A stretch of 64,000 nucleotides of DNA, from contig BJHK01000005.1 of the NCBI GenBank assembly GCA_014192425.1, forward strand, positions 164,753 through 228,752, read 5' to 3'. The notes beneath the pieces were generated by a model. The model was not told the DNA's origin, did no database searches, and saw only the letters and a list, made by a program, of their open reading frames with translations. The stretch comes from Planctomycetia bacterium (GTDB lineage: Bacteria > Planctomycetota > Planctomycetia > Pirellulales > UBA1268). Position numbers and translations under genes: made by a program. Shown here piece after piece: positions 7,706 through 16,300 of the stretch. Within the stretch, counting starts at the first letter, position 1. The number at the start of each line of letters is the position of its first letter.

Positions 7706-8992
7706 ATGACCACGATCGCAACCAGCGCCGCGCCGCCGAACCTCGCCGCCCACTGCCGCGACATCGCCGCCCGGGCGCGGCGTGCCGCCATCGACCTGGC
7801 CGGCGTTCCCGGAGACCGCAAGGCGGCCGCGCTGCGGGCGGCGGCCGCCCGGATCCGCGCCGACGCGGCCGCGATCCTCGCCGCCAACCGGCTCGACGTC
7901 GAGGCGGCGCCGGGCTTCGGCCTCGCCCCGGCGGCCATCGACCGGCTGCTCCTCGACGCGAAGCGGATCGAGGGGATCGCCGCGGGCGTCGAGGCGGTGG
8001 CGGCGCTTCCCGATCCGGTGGGCGAACTGCTCGAGGAATCGACCCGCCCCAACGGCCTGCGCGTCCGCAAGGTCCGCGTGCCGCTCGGCGTGGTGTTCTT
8101 CATCTACGAGTCGCGGCCCAACGTCACCGCCGACGCGGCGGCCGTGGCCCTCGCGGCGGGCAACGCCATCATCCTGCGCGGCGGCAAGGAGGCGGCCCAT
8201 TCGAGCCGCCGGATCGTGGACAGCATGCGCGAGGCGATCGCCGGATCCGGCCTGCCGGCCGACGCCGTCCAGCTCGTGGACACGTCCGACCGGGCCGCCG
8301 TCGGCGCCTTCCTCGCCTTCGACGACCTGATCGACATCGCCATCCCGCGCGGCGGCGAGGCCCTCATTCGCCGGGTCTGCGCCGAGGCGCGGATGCCGGT
8401 GCTCAAGCATTTCTCGGGCAACTGCCACGTCTACGTCGATCGGGCGGCCGACCTCGACATGGCCGAGTCGATCACCGTCAACGCCAAGTGCCAGCGGATG
8501 GGGGTCTGCAACGCGGCCGAATCGCTCCTCGTCCACCGCGACGTCGCCGACCGCTTTCTGCCCCGGATCGGCGCGGCGCTCGCCGGCCGCGGGATCGAGA
8601 TCGTGGGGGACGACGCCACGCGGCGGCTCGTGCCCGGCGCGGGCCCGGCCAGCGACGCCGACTTCGCCGCCGAGTTTCTCGGGCCCAAGATCTCAGTGGC
8701 GGTCGTCGATTCGCTCGACGCGGCGATCGACCATGTCAACCGCCACGGCTCGCGGCACACCGACGCGATCGTGACGGCCGACCAGGCCGCCGCCGACCGG
8801 TTCGCCGCCCGGGTGGACACGGCCGTCGTGATGGTCAACGCCAGCACCCGGTTCAACGACGGCGGCGAATTGGGACTCGGCGCGGAGATCGGTATTTCGA
8901 CTGACAAGCTCCACGCCCGCGGCCCCTGCGGCCCGCGCGAACTCACGACCTACAAGTACGTCGTCCGCGGCAGCGGCCAGACCCGCTCCTGA
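7706..8992 (+). CDS. proA: Glutamate-5-semialdehyde dehydrogenase (gamma-glutamyl phosphate reductase)
   Basis: 428 residues, normal length. The enzyme reduces gamma-glutamyl phosphate with NADPH in proline synthesis. Visible signatures: VPLGVVFFIYESRPNVTADA near residue 115, GNAIILRGGKEAAHSS, IDIAIPRGGEALI, VLKHFSGNCHVYVD, and the active-site cysteine region KCQRMGVCNAAESLLVH. The C-terminus ELGLGAEIGISTDKLHARGP is the usual ALDH-superfamily ending of ProA. The partner kinase proB is not in the window. It is convergent with the following minus-strand gene. The assignment is firm. Confidence 0.96.
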   Translation: MTTIATSAAPPNLAAHCRDIAARARRAAIDLAGVPGDRKAAALRAAAARIRADAAAILAANRLDVEAAPGFGLAPAAIDRLLLDAKRIEGIAAGVEAVAALPDPVGELLEESTRPNGLRVRKVRVPLGVVFFIYESRPNVTADAAAVALAAGNAIILRGGKEAAHSSRRIVDSMREAIAGSGLPADAVQLVDTSDRAAVGAFLAFDDLIDIAIPRGGEALIRRVCAEARMPVLKHFSGNCHVYVDRAADLDMAESITVNAKCQRMGVCNAAESLLVHRDVADRFLPRIGAALAGRGIEIVGDDATRRLVPGAGPASDADFAAEFLGPKISVAVVDSLDAAIDHVNRHGSRHTDAIVTADQAAADRFAARVDTAVVMVNASTRFNDGGELGLGAEIGISTDKLHARGPCGPRELTTYKYVVRGSGQTRS

Positions 8993-9259
8993 CGCAACAC
9001 CGCTGGAGACTTATACGGCGCCCACTTGATCCTCGCGCCCCAAGCGATCCTGCTGAACCATCGGATCGGGCGGGGTTGCCCATGGCCCAGGAGCCGGCTT
9101 GAGCGCGGGCACCGATCCGCCGCAGGCGGATCGGTCGGCGAAGGCAGGATGCCGAAGCGCGGGCCGGTCTGAGTGAGCGGATGCCACGATGGCATCCCCG
9201 AACGTCCGACGATGGGGCATGGGTTGCGGGTGACCTGTGGCTGCGCTGGCCTTCCAGGC
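8993..9259. other. Convergent intergenic region with two hairpins
   Basis: A 267-base non-coding stretch between convergent genes. It holds a perfect 11-bp stem with a GCA loop (9111-9121 with 9125-9135) and an 8-bp stem with a CGA loop (9179-9186 with 9190-9197). Neither is followed by a clear T run, so they are candidate terminators or small palindromic repeats rather than proven ones. No open frame here looks genuine. Confidence 0.5.
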
Positions 9260-10612
9260 CTACGGCTTGCCGTCGTCGACGCGTTCGATCCGGCGCAACT
9301 TGTCGATCGGCACGCGGAGCGTCCCATACTCCGTCTTGATGACCAGTTCGCCCTGGTCGAGCTGGCCCGTCACGGTCGAGCCGTCGGCCAGTTGCACGCG
9401 CATTCTGGCCGTGGAGCCAGGGCCCGATGCCGGGTCCGGCTCAGGGTCAGGCCCGGGGGACGGCGTGGCGGCGACCCACGGCTTGGTCTCGATGGTGGCG
9501 AGGCCCCCGTCCACGATCGCCCGGTACACCTGCGACGCTTCCTTGCCTTTCGGTTGGGCGGCGACAAACAACGCGTCGCCATGCGCGTGCAAGGCCGTGA
9601 TGCCCTGCACCACCTCCACCTGCTTCCAGCCGCGGCCGAGGTTGTTGGAGACATACAGCCCTTCGGCATCGTCGTCGGGCAGCTTCCCGTGGTTGACGAT
9701 GGTGCCTCGGCCGACCACGACGGCATGCCGGTTCATGGCGATTCCGGGAGCCAGAACGCCGAGTTTCTCCCAGCGTTTCTCGTTCCAGGCGAAGACCTGA
9801 TCGTCGGCCCATGCCAGGAGCCGATCATTGGCGACGAGCAGTTGCGAGACGGTGCAGCCGGGGGGTATTCCCTCGGTCGGCTTGAACTGCTCGCCGTCCG
9901 CGGAGACGTAGACCGGCACCGAGGCCTCGCGGCCCTTGCCGCCCCAGCCGTAGATGACCGACCCGACGAACAGGCGCTCCTGAAACACCACCAGATTGTT
10001 GACGATCGATCGCGGCGGCGGAATGTCGAGCACGCGTTTCCAGTTGCCCTGCCCCAGCCATCGATAGACCTCGCCATTGTGCGGCTCGTAGCCCGTGCCG
10101 GCGTAGATCGCCCCGCGGAACTCCACGAACGAGAACGTGGAGTTCGGCGGGTGGACCGGTCCCGCGTCGGCCGGCTGCCATGTCTCGCCGCCGTCTGTGG
10201 AAAAGTATGGCGGCTTGTATCCGCACCACCCACCGCCGGCAAACAGCGTTCCGTTCGCTGCTTGAAACAGCGTGTCGCGGACGTTCTGAATGTTGGATAA
10301 ATCCTGCTTCTTCTCCAGTCGCAGCACGTTGTGCGTCGTCGGGTCGAGGACGGCTTTCCAGATGCTCGCGGCCGTGCCATGCCCGCAATCGGCACCGGGG
10401 TTCTGCGTCGCCAGCAGGACCTCGTTGGCGTTCTTGGCGCGCACGAGCATCGCCTGCACCGTGCCGGGAACTTCGGCGATCGCCTCCAGGCGAATCGGAT
10501 CGGCGCAGTAGGAACTGGACCACGCCGGCCAGATGCAGGCAGCGAGAACCACGAGAGACTTGGTCGACTGATGCACGACACCCCTCCTGCGGAGACACAC
10601 GGTTCGGAACAA
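9260..10612 (-). CDS. Secreted beta-propeller-like protein with a C-terminal strand-rich domain
   Basis: 450 residues. A signal peptide covers about residues 16-37 (LVVLAACIWPAW, cleavage near SYCA). The body has repeats typical of sialidase/BNR-like propellers, for example YFSTDGGETWQPADAG, and several similar strands of the form LFVGSVIYGWGG and LFVAAQPKGKEAS. From about residue 405 there is a Pro/Asp/Glu-rich linker (PSPGPDPEPDPASGPG) and then a compact domain, MRVQLADGSTVTGQLDQGEL followed by YGTLRVPIDKLRRIE, which resembles a short Sm/SH3-like barrel motif repeated in planctomycete secreted proteins. No catalytic residues of sialidases are apparent. The function is unknown; extracytoplasmic location is likely. 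Confidence 0.6.
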   Translation of the reverse strand: MFRTVCLRRRGVVHQSTKSLVVLAACIWPAWSSSYCADPIRLEAIAEVPGTVQAMLVRAKNANEVLLATQNPGADCGHGTAASIWKAVLDPTTHNVLRLEKKQDLSNIQNVRDTLFQAANGTLFAGGGWCGYKPPYFSTDGGETWQPADAGPVHPPNSTFSFVEFRGAIYAGTGYEPHNGEVYRWLGQGNWKRVLDIPPPRSIVNNLVVFQERLFVGSVIYGWGGKGREASVPVYVSADGEQFKPTEGIPPGCTVSQLLVANDRLLAWADDQVFAWNEKRWEKLGVLAPGIAMNRHAVVVGRGTIVNHGKLPDDDAEGLYVSNNLGRGWKQVEVVQGITALHAHGDALFVAAQPKGKEASQVYRAIVDGGLATIETKPWVAATPSPGPDPEPDPASGPGSTARMRVQLADGSTVTGQLDQGELVIKTEYGTLRVPIDKLRRIERVDDGKP

Positions 10613-10722
10613 TCAACGGCCGGCAGGTCGCTCGGCCCCGACAAGGATAGAGACGTCTGCCGCCGCGAAAAAGTTCCAATGCGAAACATGGACATGCATC
10701 CGGGTCTCCTCACGAGAGAAGA

Positions 10723-10762
10723 AAAAGCCCCCTTCGTCCAGCGTGGGAAGAAGGGGGCTTTT
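10723..10762 (-). terminator. Rho-independent terminator after the H1-like gene
   Basis: A perfect 13-bp stem (10723-10735 with 10750-10762) with a 14-base loop. On the minus strand the GGGGGC arm is followed by a run of five T, ending 25 bases after the stop of the H1-like gene. Because the stem carries A's and T's at its outer ends it could also act on plus-strand transcripts. Confidence 0.85.
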
Positions 10763-10787
10763 GTCTCGGAACAGGTCGTTTCTCAGC

Positions 10788-11045
10788 CTATTTCGCCGCC
10801 GCCTTCTTGGTAGCGGCTCGCTTCGTCGCCTTCTTCGCGACCGAACCGGTCGCAGCTGCGACGTTCGCAGCTCCCTTAGCGATGACGTTCATGACGGCTG
10901 ACTGGCGAGCCGCCCGGCGGGCTGCCATGTTCTTGCCGATTTTCTTGGCCACGCCGGCGATCTTACCCAAGGCGGTCTTGGCGGGCTTCTTCTTCGCCGC
11001 GGTCTTGGTTGCGGCGGGCTTCTTTGCAGTTTTCTTCTTGGCCAC
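10788..11045 (-). CDS. Histone-H1-like Lys/Ala-rich DNA-binding protein
   Basis: 85 residues from a GTG start at 11045, with GAAGGA seven bases upstream. The composition is dominated by Lys and Ala, with AKK/KKP/ATK repeats at both ends (MAKKKTAKKPAATK and KKATKRAATKK) and a short central segment, GKIAGVAKKIGKNMAARRAA, that could form an amphipathic helix. This is the composition of bacterial H1-like proteins related to the C-terminal tail of eukaryotic H1, which bind and compact DNA. No acidic or aromatic residues are present and no globular domain is visible. It sits alone with its own strong terminator, which suggests independent and probably abundant expression. Nucleoid function is inferred from composition only. 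Confidence 0.75.
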   Translation of the reverse strand: MAKKKTAKKPAATKTAAKKKPAKTALGKIAGVAKKIGKNMAARRAARQSAVMNVIAKGAANVAAATGSVAKKATKRAATKKAAAK

Positions 11046-11421
11046 GTTTTATCCTTCAATGGGACCGGGGTACGGAACTGGCGATAGGTTAGTCCATTTA
11101 CGAATGCGCGGCTACGCGATCTGAGTCAACGAGAGGCGAGACACCGAGAGGTGAGACACCTGCCCTTCCCTTATTCAAGAGGTTCTGCAGCGGAATCTGT
11201 GTGTAAAACAGGGTCCTGGATAGGCTTCGGCACGTCTCCGAGAGGAGCGTACAGCCACGGCGCCATCGCTGACAGGCCGTGGACAAAGTGGGTTTTTGTG
11301 AAGTTCCGAGAACGATCAGACTGCCAGGGTCGACTGGCCGGCGGCGGCGCATGGTGTGTCTCCGGTCGGATGCGGTGCATGTCGCGACGCGGTCGGTCCG
11401 CGGCGCCTCCGCGTGGCCTCG
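11046..11421. other. Intergenic region without a supported gene
   Basis: 376 bases between two minus-strand genes. It must hold the promoter of the H1-like gene. The only structure seen is a 15-bp unit repeated twice in tandem with one mismatch (11130-11144 and 11145-11159). Short open frames exist on both strands but show no motif or family resemblance. Confidence 0.4.
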
Positions 11422-12324
11422 TCACGGGCCGCGAAGCCGCGCGGGCGCGAAGATCGCGTCGTCCAGATCCGCGTTGAGCGTCACGTTCGTGTAGGTGAAC
11501 TCCGACATCAACGGCGGCTGTTGGTCGGGCGTTTCCGGCCAGTCGTACACGTCGAACCGCACGGGCACGTGCAGCGCGGAATCGATGGCCATGCTGGCGC
11601 TGAAGAACTGCAGGCCGTCGCGACGCCGCGGGTGCGTGATCCGCAGCATCTGGCAGGGCCGGCCGTTGATCGTCACGGTGGTGATCTGCTCGACGATCGT
11701 GTTGTCGGCGCGTGGATCGGCTGCGAGATCCTGCTCGAGGGTGCGGATCGTCCGATCGAGCACCTGCGAGAACCCGATCTCCGTGATCGGCATCAGGCTC
11801 TCCTGCTTGACGACGGAACTCTCGGGATCGAGGTCCGTCACGACGTAGCCGAAACGTCGGCCGCCCTTGCGGACCAAGAGCCGGTTGTCATTCTGACCGG
11901 CCACGAACAGCACCTTCCGGCCCTCGATCTCGGCGGGGCCGAGAAACTCGAGCAGCACACTCGGAGGCTGCGTCACCCGCGGGTTGGCGTGGGTTCGCTC
12001 ACGAACCCACATGTCGATGTAGCGGTAAACCTGCAACTCGCCTTCGATACGCTCGCGCTTCGTGACCCGGCAGGTGAAGCCGCGCACGGTCCGCTGCAGG
12101 TAGATCTGCTCTTCGTGGGCGAACTTCAACACCCACTCGAGCGGATGGCGGGCCGGCGGCCGTGGGGCGGCGACGTTCGGCCGCAAGACTGCGGTTGGAG
12201 TGACGGCAGCGAGCGTGGTGGGGGCGGTGCCGGCTTCCTGGGCCTGCACGCCGTGGGGTCGAAAACCGGTCGCGAGCGCAGCGAGCAGAAACGCCACACC
12301 TGGGCCAAGCCAACGTCCGAACAT
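11422..12324 (-). CDS. DUF1571 domain protein, secreted
   Basis: 300 residues; AAGGAG lies six bases before the ATG at 12324. Residues 1-28 are a signal peptide ending near GVQAQ. After a Pro/Ala-rich linker the DUF1571 domain runs from about residue 60: HPLEWVLKFAHEEQ, FTCRVTKRERIEGELQVYRY, then WVRERT, PSVLLEFLGP and FVAGQNDNRLLVRKGG. The C-terminal part (YDWPETPDQQPPLMSEFTYT) reads like the beta-rich half of LolA/outer-membrane-lipoprotein-sorting folds, which DUF1571 resembles. The family is restricted largely to planctomycetes and its function is not known. It is an isolated gene bordering the mobile-element debris at 12.4-13.4 kb. Confidence 0.75.
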   Translation of the reverse strand: MFGRWLGPGVAFLLAALATGFRPHGVQAQEAGTAPTTLAAVTPTAVLRPNVAAPRPPARHPLEWVLKFAHEEQIYLQRTVRGFTCRVTKRERIEGELQVYRYIDMWVRERTHANPRVTQPPSVLLEFLGPAEIEGRKVLFVAGQNDNRLLVRKGGRRFGYVVTDLDPESSVVKQESLMPITEIGFSQVLDRTIRTLEQDLAADPRADNTIVEQITTVTINGRPCQMLRITHPRRRDGLQFFSASMAIDSALHVPVRFDVYDWPETPDQQPPLMSEFTYTNVTLNADLDDAIFAPARLRGP

Positions 12325-12539
12325 GACACGCTCCTTCGATCAGGGCCGGCGACTGAAATCAGCATATCAGCAGGCGGTCGAGGTCCCGGCGGAATCGTCG
12401 GCTCTGAGAGGCAGCCATGCGGCCGCAGAGTCTCCCTAATCAGCACACCCCGACCGGTGGCCGACGCGGCCCAGCCGTGGAATGAACCGCATCAGGCTCT
12501 GGCACGAGCGATCCGCCATCTCGGTCCGTCACTGGCCGA

Positions 12540-12810
12540 CGTCGCCGGCCGCAGCCGTCACCAGGGCCACGATCACCACGGCGGCCCGACGCCGTCCCGT
12601 CGCTGCGAGCGTCGCCGCCCCGAGAAGACGCCGCTCCACAGAGTTTCTGTCCGCGAGACTCGAGAGCTGGCTCCAGTGGCGCGACCGCTCCGAGCGGCCC
12701 GTGCCGGGCTACGTCGAAGAGGAACTCCGCGGCTATCTCGAGTGCGGCATCCTCTGCTTTGGATTCGCCCGCGCTCCCTGCACGGGCTGTGGCCAGGGAT
12801 TTTTGGCGGG
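12540..12810 (+). pseudogene. Remnant of an IS91-like transposase, N-terminal zinc-binding part
   Basis: A frame around 12600-12635 reads RRPEKTPLHRV and a different frame continues from 12644 with LESWLQWRDRS, PVPGYVEEELRGYLECGI and FARAPCTGCGQGF. Together these match the start and the CxxC zinc-binding segment of IS91-family (Y2-type) transposases, so a frameshift near 12640 has split it. After about 12805 the resemblance is lost, so only a small N-terminal piece remains. The matching C-terminal type of fragment is found 8 kb away at 20675-21007. The gene is non-functional. Confidence 0.65.
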
Positions 12811-12901
12811 GATTCCTCACCGACGACCGCAGGCCGTCGCGGCGCTCACGAGGATCTTTCTCACCGAGATCGAGCGACTGCTCTGTGCTTTGGCAGGCCT
12901 G

Positions 12902-12952
12902 CCCCGCGATGCCACCAGGCCGAGCCGCTCTCGGCCTGGTGGCATCGCGGGG
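12902..12952. repeat. 23-bp perfect inverted repeat
   Basis: Arms 12902-12924 and 12930-12952 are exact reverse complements around a five-base loop. The right arm runs into the left end of the 55-bp repeat at 12945. No T run follows, so it is unlikely to be a simple terminator; it may be a relic of the end of a mobile element. Confidence 0.8.
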
Positions 12953-12999
12953 ATTCCCAGGCCCCGGCGCGCTCCGAAATCTTTGGTGTTTCGCGCCGG
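12945..12999 (+). repeat. 55-bp palindromic repeat, copy 1
   Basis: Identical at 54 of 55 positions to 20617-20671. Within it CCGGCG pairs with CGCCGG and CGAAA with TTTCG around a nine-base loop, with a five-base bulge on one arm, so it could fold as a small REP-like hairpin. It lies between the transposase N-terminal remnant and the 59-bp repeat. Confidence 0.85.
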
Positions 13000-13059
13000 G
13001 CGCAGACATACACCCGCATCCGTGCATCAGTCGGTTGGCGACGCCCGCCTCACAGCGAG

Positions 13060-13118
13060 TGGATGTCGATCGCGGGCAGCTCGTCGGGCGAGGGTTGAAA
13101 GACGTCGCGATCGTCGTG
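13060..13118 (+). repeat. 59-bp coding-like repeat, copy 1
   Basis: Matches 21003-21061 (opposite strand) at 46 of 59 positions. In one frame it reads VDVDRGQLVGRGLKDVAIVV, compared with VDVDRGQFVYLSLEDVAVVM in the other copy, so the difference pattern looks like that of protein-coding sequence. The parent gene is not recognised. The flanks 13119-13397 show nothing I can support beyond the start region of the next gene. Confidence 0.6.
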
Positions 13119-13397
13119 GCGCTGCACGAGCGCGCCCCATTCGTCCAGGCAATCCGTGACGTGTCGGGCGAGCGGGGCTTTGGATTCGCGTCACCACAGC
13201 CTCCCGTGGCGTGGTCGTCGCTCGCATGCCCGCCCGTCGCGGTACCGCCCCGCTTGCCGACATTCCCGATGGCCAGTGCCGTGATGGCCGGCGGCGCGTG
13301 ACCGACGGCAGTCGCGAGCACGCTGGCTCCGCGTTGACGTCGATTTCGCCGGCAAATAGCATAAGCCATGTCGACGGTCGACATGGTGGGCGAGGCG

Positions 13398-16300
13398 ATG
13401 GCACGCACCATGAATCAAACGCGAAATCAGACGCCGTGGGTCGTCCTCGCCGCGGTCGCCGCGTGCATTGCGGCCGGGCCGCTTCTTGGGGCGGAGTCGG
13501 CGGCGGTCGACGCTCTGTCGGCCGGGCACAGGCGGGTGGTGCCGCTGGTCAAGCAATACTGCCAGGACTGCCATGCCGGTGATCTGATCGAAGGGGAGGT
13601 CGACCTGTCGGGCGTCGGCTCTCTCGACGCGGTCCGCAGCCAGGTGAAGGTCTGGCAACGGGTGGCCGAAATGGTGTCGAGCCGGCAGATGCCGCCGCCG
13701 GAGGCCGACCAGCCGACCGACAAGGAGCGTGCCGAGATCGGGCAGTGGCTCCACGACTTCCTCAAAGCCGAGGCCCGCGCCCGGGCGGGCGACCCGGGCC
13801 GCGTCGTGCTCCGCCGGCTCAACAACGCCGAGTACACCTACACGATCCGCGACCTCACCGGCGTCGACGCGCTCGATCCGGCGAAGGAGTTTCCGGCCGA
13901 CGGCGGCGCGGGCGAAGGTTTTACGAACACGGGCCAGTCGCTCGTCATGTCGCCGGCGCTCGTGACCAAATACTTCGACGCCGCGAAGGCCGTGGCCGGC
14001 CACGCCGTGCTCTTGCCCGACGGCTTCCGGTTTTCCGCGGGCGACACGCGACGGGACTGGGCCGACGAGGCGCTCGCCCGCATCCGTGGGTTCTACGGCC
14101 GCTTCACGCAGTCGCTCGACGATGCTGCCGCCGCAGCGCAGACGGTCGTGGGGCAGGGGATCCGCCTCGACCTGGGCCACGATGGATTTCTACCGACCGA
14201 GAAATACCTGCTCGCGACGCTCGCCGAGCGGGACCGCCTCGCGACGGGGGACAACGCGATCGCAGAGGTGGCCCGCGAACGGGGTTTGAATGCCAAGTAT
14301 CTGGCCATGCTCTGGAATGCGCTCTCAGCGTCCGACGGATCATCGGCCGGCGGCACAGCGCCGGCACGTGAGCCGTCGTTGATCCTTGACGCGCTGCGAA
14401 CGAGCTGGAAGACCGCGACTCCGGGCGATGCAGCCGCACTCGCCGCGAGTGTTGCCGAATGGCAAAAAGTGGTCTGGAAGTTCAACAACGTCGGTCAGAT
14501 CGCGAGGCGGTTTGGCCGGCAGGATGGACCGCCGTCATGGATGGAGGCAGTGACGCCGCTGGTAGACCGGCAGGAATTCCGCGTGAAACTCGCGGTGCCG
14601 GAGGGAAAAGACTCGATCACGATCCGCCTCGCGGCCGGCGACGCCGGCGACGGTCGCGATCACGATTTTGCCGTGTGGGAGAACCCGCGGCTCGTGGCCC
14701 CCGGTCGGGCCGACCTGCCGCTGCGGCTCGTACGGCACATGGTGGCCACGCTCGCCACGCAACGGGAGCGGCTGGCTGCGACCGCGTCGGAATGTCTTGC
14801 GGCCGTGGCCGAGGCGGCAGCGCTCGAGCCGCCGGTCACCAGCGACACATTCGAGGCCACGGTCGCCGACCTGTCGCGGAAGCATGCCGTCGATTCGCAA
14901 CTGCTGTCGGGCTGGCTTTCGTATCTGGGTATCGGTGCCGCGGAGCCGCAGTTTGCAAAACTCCTCGGCAAGAAGGTCGAACGCATCGAGGGCTGGGCGG
15001 CTGTCAACGGCTGGGGCGGCGACGGGGCGCTGGGCGTGATTGCCAACTCGTCGGACGAGCAGTTCCGCATTCCCGGCACGATGAAGCCCCATGGCGTGGC
15101 CGTGCATCCCGAGGCGAAGCAGCGGGTGATCGTCGGCTGGCGGAGTCCGATCGCGGCTGCGGTGCAGATCACGGGCGGGATCGAGGGCGTGCACGTCGGC
15201 TGCAGCAACGGCACGCTCTGGTCGTTGCAGGTCTGGCGCGGCGCCACCCGGCAGGTGCTCGCGAGTGGCACGAGCAACGCCGGCCAGCCGACGCCGATCG
15301 GCCCCTTCGATTCGATCGAGCTTCGCCGTGGCGACGTGGTGAGCGTTGTCGTTGGAGCCCGTGACGGCAACCACAGCTGCGATCTCACCGCCGTCGATCT
15401 CGTGATCCGTTCCGGCGACCGGGAATGGGATCTGGCCAAGGACGTGTCGGCCGACATCCTCGCCGCCAATCCCCATGCCGACCGCCACGGCCATGAGAAG
15501 GTCTGGCATTTTGCATCGGAACCCGATGCGCCGGACACCGGCTGGACGATTCCTGCCGGATCGCTGCTTGCCCGGTGGATGTCGGCGACCGCTGGAGAAG
15601 AGCGTGGAAAGCTCACCACGGAACTCGAGCGGCTGTTGGCGGATGGCGGCGCCGATGTGGCGAAGGACTCGCCCGATGCGGCGCTGCGACGCATGCTCCG
15701 CTCTGCGACCGGCCCGCTGCTGGCCCGCATCAAGCTCCAAGAGAAACCCGAGGAGAACGCCGATGCGGTCGCTTCAGAGGCTGGTGGCGTGGGCATCGAT
15801 CCGAAGCTCTTCGGCCTTGTGGCACAGGGGCTGCCGGCCGATGCCCCTGTCGATGCCAAGGATCTCTGCGTGCAGGCGCCCTTCTCGATCGATGTCACGA
15901 TCCCGGCGGAGCTTGCCGCGGGCTGCGAGTTTGTCACTGCAGGAAAAGTCCATCCGCAGTCTGGAGCGGACGCGAGCGTGCTGCTGCAGGCCAGTGTTGG
16001 TCCCGGTGCGGATGCCGTGTCATCAGGGGTGTCGCCCTCGGTGCGGGTCGTGGCTCGCAAGGATTCCGCCGCATGGAAACGGTTTGAGACGGCGTTCGCC
16101 GACTTCCGCAGCCTCTTTCCCAAGGCGCTCTGCTACGCACGGATCGTGCCGGTAGACGAGGTGGTTACGTTCAACCTCTTCTATCGGGAGGACGATGAAC
16201 TCAGGCGGCTGATGCTCGACGATGCCCAGGTGAAAGAACTGGATCGGCTGTGGAACGAACTGCTCTACATCAGCCAGGAGCCCGTGGAACTGGTCGACGT

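Noticed and set aside
4977-7709. Long open frame on the plus strand opposite the DUF1549/DUF1553 gene
   Set aside because: It is antisense to a gene with clear domains and has no motif of its own; very long open frames on both strands are expected at this GC content.
12440-13411. Possible gene on the minus strand across the debris field
   Set aside because: It crosses a repeat and antisense transposase remnant, with no signal, motif or start-site support.
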